The notes below the pieces were generated by a model. It was not told the DNA's origin and made no database searches. It saw only the letters and a list, made by a program, of their open reading frames with translations. The translations under genes were made by a program, and so were the position numbers. This document shows positions 1 to 6,790 of a stretch of DNA of 8,870 nucleotides, one piece after another (within the stretch, counting starts at the first letter, position 1; every line of letters begins with the position of its first letter). This DNA is from Parachlamydiales bacterium (GTDB lineage: Bacteria > Chlamydiota > Chlamydiia > Chlamydiales > SM23-39): positions 1-8,870 of the forward strand of contig PLXF01000046.1 in assembly GCA_003151315.1 (NCBI GenBank), read 5' to 3'.

Positions 1-132
1 CCATTTAGCCAAATGGACAATCCTTTGCGAATTGGGGATAAAGACCACCAAAGCAGCGGGGCCCCGCTCTGAACACCAACATTGCACATAATGCATCAGG
101 AGAAGCCACGTCCCATAATCAAAGCGGGTCAT
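1..132 (-). CDS. Unidentified protein, N-terminal part (runs off left edge)
   Basis: I do not recognise this gene. Reading the minus strand from the ATG at 132-130, 44 codons stay open to the window edge. The peptide looks protein-like rather than random: it begins MTRFDYGTWLLLMHYVQCW, continues through SERGPAALVVFIPNSQ and ends LAKW, a mix of a hydrophobic helix and a beta-strand-like VVFIP segment. The same frame is open without a stop back to the end of the ABC transporter at 257, but that stretch is T-rich (so Phe/Leu-rich by composition) and contains no ATG, GTG or TTG, so ATG 132 is the first plausible start. There is no Shine-Dalgarno sequence before it, only a run of eight T. The gene lies downstream of the exporter on the same strand and may belong to its transcript. 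A glycan-locus protein such as a glycosyltransferase is possible from context only. Confidence 0.45.
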   Translation of the reverse strand, partial: MTRFDYGTWLLLMHYVQCWCSERGPAALVVFIPNSQRIVHLAKW

Positions 133-256
133 AAAAAAAAGTTGCTTTGAGCGGGGGATTTTCTCAATCCGCGAAAAAAAATAATTCCGCAAAAAGGGGG
201 AGTAAAAAATGTTGAATACTAAATAACAGGGGAGAAAAAGGGCTTTTATTATCTTT
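133..256. other. T-rich spacer downstream of ABC exporter
   Basis: This 124-bp stretch lies between the ABC exporter stop and the first ATG of the next minus-strand reading frame. On the minus strand it is rich in T and C runs and has no purine-rich ribosome site near the next gene. Two of the three minus frames are largely free of stops, which low-complexity T-rich sequence can produce by chance. A short AAAAGCCCTTTT palindrome sits just after the exporter stop but is too weak to call a terminator. Confidence 0.4.
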
Positions 257-2104
257 TTAAACGAGGGAAAGCTCATCCATTAACTCTTTTGTCTGGGTGT
301 CAGATTGAAGATGCCATAGCTTTGCATAACGACCTTTTAAGGCTAAGAGCTCGGCATGCCGCCCTCTCTCTATGATTTGTCCTTGCTCCATGACAAAAAT
401 TTGGTCGGCTTGAATGATTGTAGACAACCGGTGGGCCACAATGATCAACGTCTTAGTTTTCTCCAGGCTATCTAAGGAATTCTGAATCAGCCGCTCCGAA
501 TAGCTATCCAGATTGCTCGTAGCTTCATCGAGAATCAAAATTTCGGGATTCCTCAACAAGGCGCGAGCCAAAGCAATCCGTTGCCTTTCGCCTCCCGATA
601 ATTTGTGTCCTCGTTCCCCGACAATAGTGGCGTATCCAGCTGGCAGGTGCTCAATGAAATTGGAGACTCCCGCTAAAGCCGAAGCATTTCTGACGCTTTG
701 CTCACAAGCCTCTAGATCTCCAAAACGGATGTTCTCTTCAATCGTCCCGTTAAAAACGAAAGTATCTTGGCTCACCACACCAATTTTTTTTCTCCAGCTC
801 TCGTGAGAAATCGACCCTAACGGTATCGAATCTACGATAATTCCCCCATCAGTGGGTTTTTGTAGAGCTAGAAGTAAGTCCAATATAGACGACTTGCCTG
901 CGCCTGATAAGCCAACAAAGGCGGCGGTACTCCCCTTAGCGATGGTTAAAGAGACGCTGCGGATGGCAGGTTTATTGGTCGATGGATAGCGCAAGGAGAC
1001 TCCCTGGAATTCGATCTCTTTCTCCCAATGCTGCAGCTCCAAACCACCTACAGGATCGTATTCTTTACCCTTATCGTCTAGTATCTCATTTAGTCTTAAA
1101 ATTGAGCCGTAGTGGATGCCGGTAGATCCAATTGCGCTCATAGCAATTTGCAATCGGGTGGCCAGGCGATAGGTCAAAGCAATATAGGTAAGGAGATTAG
1201 GTAAAGCCGTCTCACCTGGTTTAGACAAAAGGATCGATCCTAAAATTAAAATCGCCCCTACAAGGAGAACGTTTACCGTCTCGTTAATCGTGGGGATAAT
1301 GTTATTCCAAAAATGGACCTTCTTACTGCTCTTCACAACCTCCATTAATACCCGATCTATTTTATGAAGAATGTAGTTTTGTCTCTGGAAGATGTGGATA
1401 GGCCGAATCCCCTGAAGAGATTGAACCGTTTCATGGCTAAAGGCAAAAAGGTGGGTTGTGAGTAGTTCTGAATGTTTGAGCACTTTATTGATTAGGGTTT
1501 TTTGGCAAATCGCGAAAAGGAGGAAAAGGGCTAAAGTTAACATCGTTAGAGGGGGAGAGATACAATACAGGACCACCAAAAGGCCCAAACACATAAAAAT
1601 CGAAACAGAAAACCGATTGATGGCTTCAAAAAGGATAGTGATAAAAGAAGAAGGGGCCTTTGCGCATTCACTTAAATCGCCCATTTTATATTGAGAAACA
1701 AACGGGAAGCTAAATCTGAAAATCTGTTTGTAGATCTGTTTTTGTGTGAGCGTCTGCACTTTTAGAGAAAATAGAGAGGTTCCATAGAGACCTAGAAAAC
1801 TCACAACGCCCCGAAAAGCCTGAGATAAGATCGCCGCGAAAATATAAAAATAAAAAAGCTCCATGGGCTTCCAGTCAAGGCCCCAACGGGCCGTATCAAA
1901 AAAGGAAAGAAACCCCAGATCTTGGCTTGGTTTTCCTTCTAACGCAGAAAAACCCAGAAAAATAAAGGCAAAAGATCCCCCCTCAAGAATCGCGGCAAGT
2001 AAGTGAGGGATAAAAATTAATACCAAATAGCGACAATGGGAAAAATGGGGCCCTAGGAAGATCTTCCAAATAGGGTTGAGTTCAAACCTAAAAAACTTTT
2101 TCAT
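257..2104 (-). CDS. ABC exporter half-transporter (fused permease-ATPase)
   Basis: Inner-membrane type IV ABC exporter of the MsbA/PglK-like class, with permease and ATPase on one 615-residue chain that would work as a homodimer. Hydrophobic segments lie near residues 24-50, 84-107, 165-183, 184-203, 274-293 and 303-320, giving the usual six-helix domain. The ATPase domain is complete: Walker A GLSGAGKSS at 398-406 (Lys404), Q-loop Gln446, signature LSGGE 502-506, Walker B LILD 523-526 followed by Glu527, D-loop SNLD 530-533 and switch His558. All catalytic positions are present, so it should be active. The length is normal for the family. The ATG at 2104 has only a weak upstream purine stretch. 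Substrate cannot be read from sequence; flipping of a lipid-linked glycan or lipid is inferred from the neighbouring sugar-type genes. It is divergent from the methyltransferase at 2231. Confidence 0.93.
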   Translation of the reverse strand: MKKFFRFELNPIWKIFLGPHFSHCRYLVLIFIPHLLAAILEGGSFAFIFLGFSALEGKPSQDLGFLSFFDTARWGLDWKPMELFYFYIFAAILSQAFRGVVSFLGLYGTSLFSLKVQTLTQKQIYKQIFRFSFPFVSQYKMGDLSECAKAPSSFITILFEAINRFSVSIFMCLGLLVVLYCISPPLTMLTLALFLLFAICQKTLINKVLKHSELLTTHLFAFSHETVQSLQGIRPIHIFQRQNYILHKIDRVLMEVVKSSKKVHFWNNIIPTINETVNVLLVGAILILGSILLSKPGETALPNLLTYIALTYRLATRLQIAMSAIGSTGIHYGSILRLNEILDDKGKEYDPVGGLELQHWEKEIEFQGVSLRYPSTNKPAIRSVSLTIAKGSTAAFVGLSGAGKSSILDLLLALQKPTDGGIIVDSIPLGSISHESWRKKIGVVSQDTFVFNGTIEENIRFGDLEACEQSVRNASALAGVSNFIEHLPAGYATIVGERGHKLSGGERQRIALARALLRNPEILILDEATSNLDSYSERLIQNSLDSLEKTKTLIIVAHRLSTIIQADQIFVMEQGQIIERGRHAELLALKGRYAKLWHLQSDTQTKELMDELSLV

Positions 2105-2156
2105 CAGCCACTTTTGTTTAGATAGGCTCCCTTATCTCATAGGCAAAGAGTGGTTA

Positions 2157-2173
2157 GCAATAAAAATTATTGC
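2157..2173. promoter_or_regulatory. Perfect 17-bp palindrome between divergent genes, possible operator
   Basis: GCAATAAAAATTATTGC consists of 7-bp perfect arms (GCAATAA/TTATTGC) around a 3-bp AAA centre. It sits in the 126-bp spacer shared by the divergent ABC exporter and methyltransferase genes. Its edges overlap weak -35-like hexamers on both strands: TTGCTA on the minus strand (2160-2155, 18 bp before GATAAG at 2136-2131) and TTGCAT on the plus strand (2170-2175, 17 bp before TAGGAT at 2193-2198). The hexamers match consensus poorly, so the promoters are tentative. A dimeric repressor site is an inference from symmetry and position. A hairpin is also possible but there is no T-run for a terminator. 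Confidence 0.35.
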
Positions 2174-2215
2174 ATTAGGTTTGTCATGTCGTTAGGATGA
2201 TCCAGGTCATCTGTA

Positions 2216-2221
2216 AAGGAG
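2216..2221 (+). promoter_or_regulatory. Shine-Dalgarno site of methyltransferase gene
   Basis: AAGGAG lies 9 nt before the ATG at 2231 and fixes that start. An overlapping plus-strand reading frame beginning at 2197 in another frame has no such site. Confidence 0.7.
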
Positions 2222-2230
2222 CTTTACATT

Positions 2231-3124
2231 ATGGGAATCGCAAAAGGCCCTGCCATCCTTCTTATGAAGGAATCTCTAAGAAATCCGTTCAAGGGATCTA
2301 TCCTTACTCTGGGGAAACAAGAACTTCTCATGTCCCCCTACCAGTTAAAACACTACGCAAAAAAAGCCGGAGTATCTCTCGATATTCCTTCATACCCCGA
2401 CCCTTACGCCCCCATGGTCGATACAGATTTTTTTCGACTCTTGGGCTTTTCAGAGGTGCATTCTCTCGATTATTCTGACTTTGAAGGCGCTACTCTGCAA
2501 TTCGATCTCAACAGCGGAGAGACCCCAGAGGCTTATCGGGAAGCCTTTGACGTAATTTACGATGGAGGGACGATCGAACACATTTTTCATCTACCCAACG
2601 CTTTAAAAAGTGTTATTTGGATGTTAAAACCGGGTGGAAGAATCATCCATCTTTCTCCCGCGTCGAACCATCTAGAACATAGCTTCTATATGTTTTCACC
2701 CACCTTTTTCTGCGATTATTATAAAGCCAACCATTTTGATGTTAACTCGGTCCAGATCGTCCGCTGTACCTCCTGTTTCGATTACGAATGGGTCACCTAC
2801 GATTACGATACTCTCTGCCTATCTCACACTGATGTGGGGATGGGGAGGCTAGACAAAGGGATGTACCTCGTTCATACTGTGGCGACTAAAACGGCTGAAT
2901 CCACAAGCTCAGTGGTTCCCAATCAAAGTATCTATTCTGGTGCACTCTGGGATGAATCGAAAGTCGCTGCGAAAAAAGGGCTTTTAGAAAGGTTTTTCAA
3001 ACCGCCCACTTTGCGAAAATGGAAGCAATTATTTAAAAGAAGTCCCGTATATCCCCTCTGGGCGTTTTGCAAATTGAAATTGCGTAGACACGGAATCCCA
3101 CTCAAAGTAGCCGATCGATTTTAA
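2231..3124 (+). CDS. Class I SAM-dependent methyltransferase-like protein
   Basis: 297-residue cytoplasmic protein with a Rossmann-type methyltransferase core. The best evidence is FDVIYDGGTIEHIF at 106-119 (motif IV region, with the GT-EH pattern common in Methyltransf_11/23 proteins) followed by MLKPGGRIIHLSP at 131-143 (motif V/post-motif helix and strand). Asp80 in LDYSDF fits the acidic residue that binds the SAM ribose. The usual glycine-rich motif I is degenerate: the first strand appears to be SILTLGKQEL around 23-32. The C-terminal 50 residues are strongly basic (Lys/Arg-rich) and lie outside the core. The target is unknown; methylation of a glycan or of a nascent lipid-linked product is a guess from context. 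It has a good Shine-Dalgarno site, is transcribed away from the ABC exporter and converges on the FkbM gene. Confidence 0.8.
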   Translation: MGIAKGPAILLMKESLRNPFKGSILTLGKQELLMSPYQLKHYAKKAGVSLDIPSYPDPYAPMVDTDFFRLLGFSEVHSLDYSDFEGATLQFDLNSGETPEAYREAFDVIYDGGTIEHIFHLPNALKSVIWMLKPGGRIIHLSPASNHLEHSFYMFSPTFFCDYYKANHFDVNSVQIVRCTSCFDYEWVTYDYDTLCLSHTDVGMGRLDKGMYLVHTVATKTAESTSSVVPNQSIYSGALWDESKVAAKKGLLERFFKPPTLRKWKQLFKRSPVYPLWAFCKLKLRRHGIPLKVADRF

Positions 3125-3128
3125 ACGG

Positions 3129-3203
3129 ATCGCTCGTGATGCTATACCTCTCGCGCCTCAACAGCCAATTATTGAGTCACGAGAGCTATAAATCACGAGC
3201 GAT
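3129..3203. repeat. 75-nt imperfect palindrome between convergent genes
   Basis: The outer arms are a perfect 12-bp inverted pair, ATCGCTCGTGAT (3129-3140) and ATCACGAGCGAT (3192-3203). Pairing continues inward: TATA (3143-3146 with 3187-3190), CTCTCG (3148-3153) with CGAGAG (3180-3185), a single G-C (3155/3178) and CTCAA (3157-3161) with TTGAG (3172-3176), leaving a loop at 3162-3171. About 28 pairs form in total, with a few mismatches and one bulged base. The heptamer TCACGAG occurs twice directly (3177-3183, 3193-3199) and once inverted (3133-3139). It starts 4 bp after the methyltransferase stop and ends 8 bp before the FkbM stop on the other strand. Neither side has a T-run, so it is not a textbook intrinsic terminator. 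A bidirectional transcript end, an RNA-stabilising structure or a dispersed palindromic element are all possible. Confidence 0.75.
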
Positions 3204-3211
3204 TTATACCG

Positions 3212-4063
3212 CTACTCACTCCAGGGCATAGCCCCTTTTTTGGAGATAAACAAAGAGCCATCTTTATAGCTAAAAGGCATATCTTCTAAGGTTTTAACAC
3301 ATCCCCAGCCAATTTTTTGGGAGAAGGCATTCACGCCAATTTTCTGCAGATGATCGAAAATAGGTTGTGCCTGATCGGCAGAGCCCACCTCGATAACCGC
3401 ATCGGTCCGGTCCCAATCTTCAGATGTTGTAGCCTGAATAATGACCGCTTCATGCCCTTCTACATCCATTTTAATCAAATCTGCCTGACGAATTAGCTCG
3501 CGTATATTGAAAACAGGGACCTGAAACCGTTCTAACTCCCCATAGGGCTGTTTACATCCCGCAATATGGCTCGACGTCGTGTTTCCTAATACACGTACAA
3601 ATTCTACCTGTCCTGAATGGTCAGACACCGCTCCCTGGTTCGCGTCGACCCCTTGAATCTGATTGGCCGCTAAAATTTCTTGCAATTTGGCAAAATGGGT
3701 GGGATCTGGCTCAAAGAGTTTGACCTGATAGCCACATTTGGCCAAAACGGTCGTGTGTAAACCGATGTTCGCTCCGATATCGAGCGCTTTTTTGTATCTA
3801 TGCCGATTCGTCCAGTAAAAAGAGAAAAGGATAAGTTCATCTAATCCAAATAGATCAACCGAATCGATAGCCCCCATTTTGAAATAGGGAAAATAAAACT
3901 GACCTACAGGACCCAACGATTTTTCCTCTTGAACAGAGGGATCGAACATTTTTTCCGACTCTTGCCGGGCTAGTTTCTCCAAAACTCGATAAAGGCTTGT
4001 AGTGTGGTTATGATACCTGTTTACCAAGGGGAGCGAAGAGATAATTTCACCTAATGTATTCAT
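3212..4063 (-). CDS. FkbM-family methyltransferase
   Basis: 283-residue SAM-dependent methyltransferase of the FkbM family, whose members typically O-methylate sugar hydroxyls or polyketide-type products. The core has SAM motif I LDIGANIGLHT at 94-104, the acidic ribose-binding segment FEPDP at 117-121 and the family hallmark IKMDVEGHE at 197-205. About 90 residues precede the core; they contain no obvious signal peptide. The ATG at 4063 is preceded by GGAAGGAG ending 3 nt upstream, one of the strongest ribosome sites here. It is the last gene of the six-gene operon, 14 bp after the preceding SDR stop, and ends next to the 75-nt palindrome. By position it is likely to act on the product of the upstream enzymes, as a final O-methylation (inference). 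Confidence 0.9.
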   Translation of the reverse strand: MNTLGEIISSLPLVNRYHNHTTSLYRVLEKLARQESEKMFDPSVQEEKSLGPVGQFYFPYFKMGAIDSVDLFGLDELILFSFYWTNRHRYKKALDIGANIGLHTTVLAKCGYQVKLFEPDPTHFAKLQEILAANQIQGVDANQGAVSDHSGQVEFVRVLGNTTSSHIAGCKQPYGELERFQVPVFNIRELIRQADLIKMDVEGHEAVIIQATTSEDWDRTDAVIEVGSADQAQPIFDHLQKIGVNAFSQKIGWGCVKTLEDMPFSYKDGSLFISKKGAMPWSE

Positions 4064-4066
4064 AGA

Positions 4067-4074
4067 CTCCTTCC
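4067..4074 (-). promoter_or_regulatory. Strong Shine-Dalgarno site of FkbM gene
   Basis: GGAAGGAG on the minus strand, ending 3 nt before the ATG at 4063. It lies in the 14-bp gap after the upstream SDR stop, so this gene can initiate without depending on coupling. Confidence 0.7.
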
Positions 4075-4077
4075 AAT

Positions 4078-4890
4078 TTATTTCACTAAAACATCATTTT
4101 TGCATCTTCTAAGCTTATACATATGTTCATCTTGGGCTAAAAGCTTGGAAAGCTCCTCCGTTCCCCAACAATCGAATACGGTACTGAAATTTCTGCCGCC
4201 GACAATTTTTTTCGGCTGCGATAAGATCCACTCGAAAGAGTGGATCACCTGTTGAATGGGCACACACTCATCAGAATTGATTTTCTGCTTTGTCTTTTCA
4301 TAGTTTTTACCCGCCCAAGCCTCGCCTGAATCTAAAGTGGCGTTATGGATTTTGGTTTTAACCCAACCGGGGCCGACAATGGAAAATTTCACATCCTCAA
4401 TTTCTGAATCGAGCAGTTCGCAGCCTTTAATGAGGGCGATTTTCGAAAGGGTATAAGCCGAGTAGCTATTCACCGCATTATTTGTTCCGCCTCCCGCAAA
4501 AAACAGAACCGATTTCTCGGCCAAAAGGGGATTTCTGCAAGGCAAAAGACGGTGAAGAAGGCGCATTTGGTTGAGAAAATTCAATTGGATAGAAGAAACC
4601 CAAGAATCGATATCGACCCGTTCAAAAGGGCCAACTGGAACCTGCGATCCCGTAGCAAAGAGAAGGAAATCCCAGTTCGCCCCTTTTTGCTTAAGTTCTT
4701 CGGCCGCAGCATCGACCGAAACCGGATTGGAAAGATCGCAACGGATCAACGGTATCCCTTCCCGTTTGAGAGTCTGGTAGGTTTCCCCTTCGGAATAAAA
4801 AGTCCCTTGTAGATCCCATCCCTTCTTTTTCCACTGCAGGCACATTTCGGTTGCGATATCGGAGGTTGCTGAAATGATAATTCCCTTCAT
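4078..4890 (-). CDS. Atypical short-chain dehydrogenase/reductase (SDR)
   Basis: 270-residue Rossmann-fold SDR. I start it at ATG 4890, which forms an ATGA overlap with the upstream aminotransferase-like gene and has GGAG 7 nt upstream; a TTG 15 bases earlier is less likely. The nucleotide-binding segment IIISATSDIA (4-13) lacks the standard TGxxxGIG glycines and resembles the GATSDIA variant. CDLS (51-54), FATGS (78-82, in place of NNAG), Asn104 in a QLN segment, Tyr146xxxLys150 and the GPGWVKT segment (173-179) are all as expected. The catalytic Ser is not obvious: the position 13 before Tyr146 is Gly133 within AGGGT. An oxidoreductase or epimerase-like role on a sugar or hydroxy-acid intermediate is inferred from family and operon. 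The C-terminal 35 residues extend past the usual SDR core. Confidence 0.82.
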   Translation of the reverse strand: MKGIIISATSDIATEMCLQWKKKGWDLQGTFYSEGETYQTLKREGIPLIRCDLSNPVSVDAAAEELKQKGANWDFLLFATGSQVPVGPFERVDIDSWVSSIQLNFLNQMRLLHRLLPCRNPLLAEKSVLFFAGGGTNNAVNSYSAYTLSKIALIKGCELLDSEIEDVKFSIVGPGWVKTKIHNATLDSGEAWAGKNYEKTKQKINSDECVPIQQVIHSFEWILSQPKKIVGGRNFSTVFDCWGTEELSKLLAQDEHMYKLRRCKNDVLVK

Positions 4891-5972
4891 GAGTAGGCTC
4901 CACAATGGCTGTTAAAATGGTTTACTGTCTCGATAACCTGTGAAATGTTTTCTATTTTTTGAGAAGGACCCGAAGGCAAAATAAACGAATTGCGAGTAAA
5001 TTTTTCTGCATTCGGGAAAGTGCCTTCAGGGTTTAAATAGGCTGCACGATGGATAGGTAGATGGTAACGGGAGGTCTGAATGCCATTTTCCAGCAAATAG
5101 GCAATCATCTCCTCGCGCTTTTCTGAATACCCCTCCGCATAGACAGGAACTTGTCCCTCTAACGTATCGATAGGTAAAATGGACATGTCGGGGTGTTTAA
5201 CCGAACTTGTATATAAATTATGTAAAGTAACGGCGCGCTGAATTTTTTGTTGAATGTTTTCCAATTGGGGGATGGCCAAAGAGGCTAATAGATCGGAAAT
5301 TTTAAAATTAAAACCTAAATACGCATAACTTTCCGGATCCCTTTCCACTCCATGATCCCGAATCTTCTTCAGTTTTTCATAAAGCTCTTTTTTTCGCGTA
5401 ACTACAAGGCCGCCATAACCTACCGATACAAGAGAAATCATCCCGAGCGAGAAACAACCTAGATCGCCTAATGTCCCTAAAAACCCCCCTTTTCCTCGGG
5501 AAAACATCGCTTTACAAGCATCTTCCACGATAAAAGCGCCCACCCGGTCGGCGATTTTTCGAATAGCCTGCATATCACATTCTCTTCCATTCAGATGAAC
5601 GGGAATGATAGCTTTAGTTCTAGAGGTAACTAAACTATCCAAATGGGCCGGATCCATAATGGGCGCATCGCTTGTACAATCGCAGAGTTTGACTTTCGCA
5701 TGGAGAAGGCCTGGCGCCTGGGCTGTCGCAATCCAGGTTAAAGCGGGAACAATTACCTCATCTTCTGGCTGTATGTCAAGGGCTAAGAGCGCCATCAGAA
5801 GGGCCGAGCTGCCGCTGTTGACTAAAACCGCATAAGGGACCTGCAGCAAAGAGGCAAATAGCTCCTCCACTTGCTGCACGGAGCGGGAAAGTGTCAGCCT
5901 TTTTTCTCCAAAGGCCTCTAACAACTTATTTTTTTCCGCCTCGCCTAACTCTGTGTACCACCAAGGAATCAT
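4887..5972 (-). CDS. DegT/DnrJ/EryC1-family PLP protein lacking the Schiff-base lysine
   Basis: 361-residue fold-type I PLP protein of the sugar aminotransferase/dehydratase family. Visible family features are the N-terminal SGSSA phosphate-binding turn (53-57), ALTWIATA (77-84), PVHLNGRECDM (124-134), VEDA with the cofactor-binding Asp151 (149-152), GDLGCFS (169-175) and FNFKISDLLASL (221-232). The length is normal. The striking feature is the active-site segment after GCFS: the pattern FSxxxxK followed by G-[EQ]-GG reads FSLGMIS and GYGG here, so the Lys that forms the aldimine is Ser180 (codon TCT) and the Glu/Gln is Tyr186. A Lys (154) occupies the Gln/His position after EDA that normally stacks on PLP. 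Family precedent for Lys loss is ColD, a dehydratase with His. Function may therefore be a dehydratase, an altered aminotransferase or a non-catalytic subunit. ATGA overlaps link it to both SDR genes. Confidence 0.88.
   Translation of the reverse strand: MIPWWYTELGEAEKNKLLEAFGEKRLTLSRSVQQVEELFASLLQVPYAVLVNSGSSALLMALLALDIQPEDEVIVPALTWIATAQAPGLLHAKVKLCDCTSDAPIMDPAHLDSLVTSRTKAIIPVHLNGRECDMQAIRKIADRVGAFIVEDACKAMFSRGKGGFLGTLGDLGCFSLGMISLVSVGYGGLVVTRKKELYEKLKKIRDHGVERDPESYAYLGFNFKISDLLASLAIPQLENIQQKIQRAVTLHNLYTSSVKHPDMSILPIDTLEGQVPVYAEGYSEKREEMIAYLLENGIQTSRYHLPIHRAAYLNPEGTFPNAEKFTRNSFILPSGPSQKIENISQVIETVNHFNSHCGAYS
4898..4901 (-). promoter_or_regulatory. Ribosome site that fixes the SDR start at 4890
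   Basis: GGAG on the minus strand lies 7 nt before ATG 4890, inside the end of the upstream coding region. It favours the ATGA-overlap start over the TTG at 4905. Confidence 0.5.
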
Positions 5973-6790
5973 ATTTTTGCCATCTCACACGTTGTATTGC
6001 GCATCTGATTCATCATTAAATTGAAGTGATCTTGTAAATGTTCACCGCCATCTAGATCTAAGGATGACCCTGTTAAATAGGTGGCTTGCTCTGAAGAGAA
6101 AAACAGACAAAAATCGGCGATTTCACTAGCAAGAACAGTCCGCTTTAAAGGAATGACCGCTTCAACAACTTCCTGAAAAAATTGGGGATTTCTTTTGGGC
6201 CTTCCCGGAATATCTACAATTCCCGGATTGAGGAGATTCACCCGAATTTTATGAGCGCCATATTCACAGGCTAAATACCGAACTGTCTGCGACAAAGCCC
6301 CTTTAATCACATGGTAGGAGAGGGGTTGCTGCGAGATGAAGTGGGCGTTTGTCGATCCTATATAGAGAATCGATGGGTTGCTGCTTTTTTTAAGGGACTC
6401 AAGAAGAAGGTGATTGATCATAATCGGGTGTTTAAGCATCACCTGAATAGCCCTATCCCACTCATTTTCTAAGTTTTGCAATAGATCCCGCTCTTTAGCT
6501 GGGCTCCTTGCATTATGAATAATGACATCGATCGCTTCAAAATCGTCCCTTAAAGATCTACAGAGAGCTTCCACTTCCTGTTGATTAGACAAATCGCACG
6601 GATAAAATTTACCCTTGCCTTCCCATCGCCTCTCTTGTTCCAGCCCCGCATCGCGGTTGTAATCGACCAACGCTATCCGATAGCCCTTCTCAACAAAACC
6701 GCGCACTATTTCAGCGCCAATTCCTTGACCGGCGCCCGTGATAACGGCCACTCTACTTTTCAAAATATCGGGGGGGATTTTCATAAACAT
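5969..6790 (-). CDS. Classical SDR-family oxidoreductase
   Basis: Up to 273 residues, a classical short-chain dehydrogenase with NAD(P)-binding TGAGQGIG at 18-25, CDLS (65-68), HNAR in place of NNAG (92-95), catalytic Ser146 in GST, Tyr159xxxLys163, NPG (188-190) and the C-terminal GSSLDLDGGE (241-250). Asp43 after the second strand suggests preference for NAD(H) over NADP(H). The usual active-site Asn in the VNL segment is Met118 here. Start is uncertain: ATG at 6790 and ATG at 6784 are both inside the 3' end of the aldo/keto reductase gene and neither has a strong ribosome site; I keep the longer form. The stop overlaps the next gene start as ATGA. SDRs of this type next to AKR and DegT genes are common in pathways for modified or deoxy sugars; the substrate is not evident. 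Confidence 0.88.
   Translation of the reverse strand: MFMKIPPDILKSRVAVITGAGQGIGAEIVRGFVEKGYRIALVDYNRDAGLEQERRWEGKGKFYPCDLSNQQEVEALCRSLRDDFEAIDVIIHNARSPAKERDLLQNLENEWDRAIQVMLKHPIMINHLLLESLKKSSNPSILYIGSTNAHFISQQPLSYHVIKGALSQTVRYLACEYGAHKIRVNLLNPGIVDIPGRPKRNPQFFQEVVEAVIPLKRTVLASEIADFCLFFSSEQATYLTGSSLDLDGGEHLQDHFNLMMNQMRNTTCEMAKI

Noticed and set aside
55..68. Perfect 14-bp palindrome AGCGGGGCCCCGCT
   Set aside because: It lies within the left-edge reading frame, has no loop for a hairpin and no nearby promoter; probably chance in codons for a Glu-Arg-Gly-Pro-Ala stretch.
2197..2478. Plus-strand reading frame overlapping the methyltransferase start
   Set aside because: It has no family features, is arginine/proline-rich in the manner of out-of-frame translation, and conflicts with the well-supported methyltransferase.
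3129..3203. tRNA or CRISPR repeat in the convergent spacer
   Set aside because: No cloverleaf, no anticodon loop and no regularly spaced direct repeats; the structure is a single long hairpin.
4891..4905. TTG start adding five residues to the SDR at 4078-4890
   Set aside because: ATG 4890 has a GGAG at proper spacing and gives the usual short lead into the first Rossmann strand.
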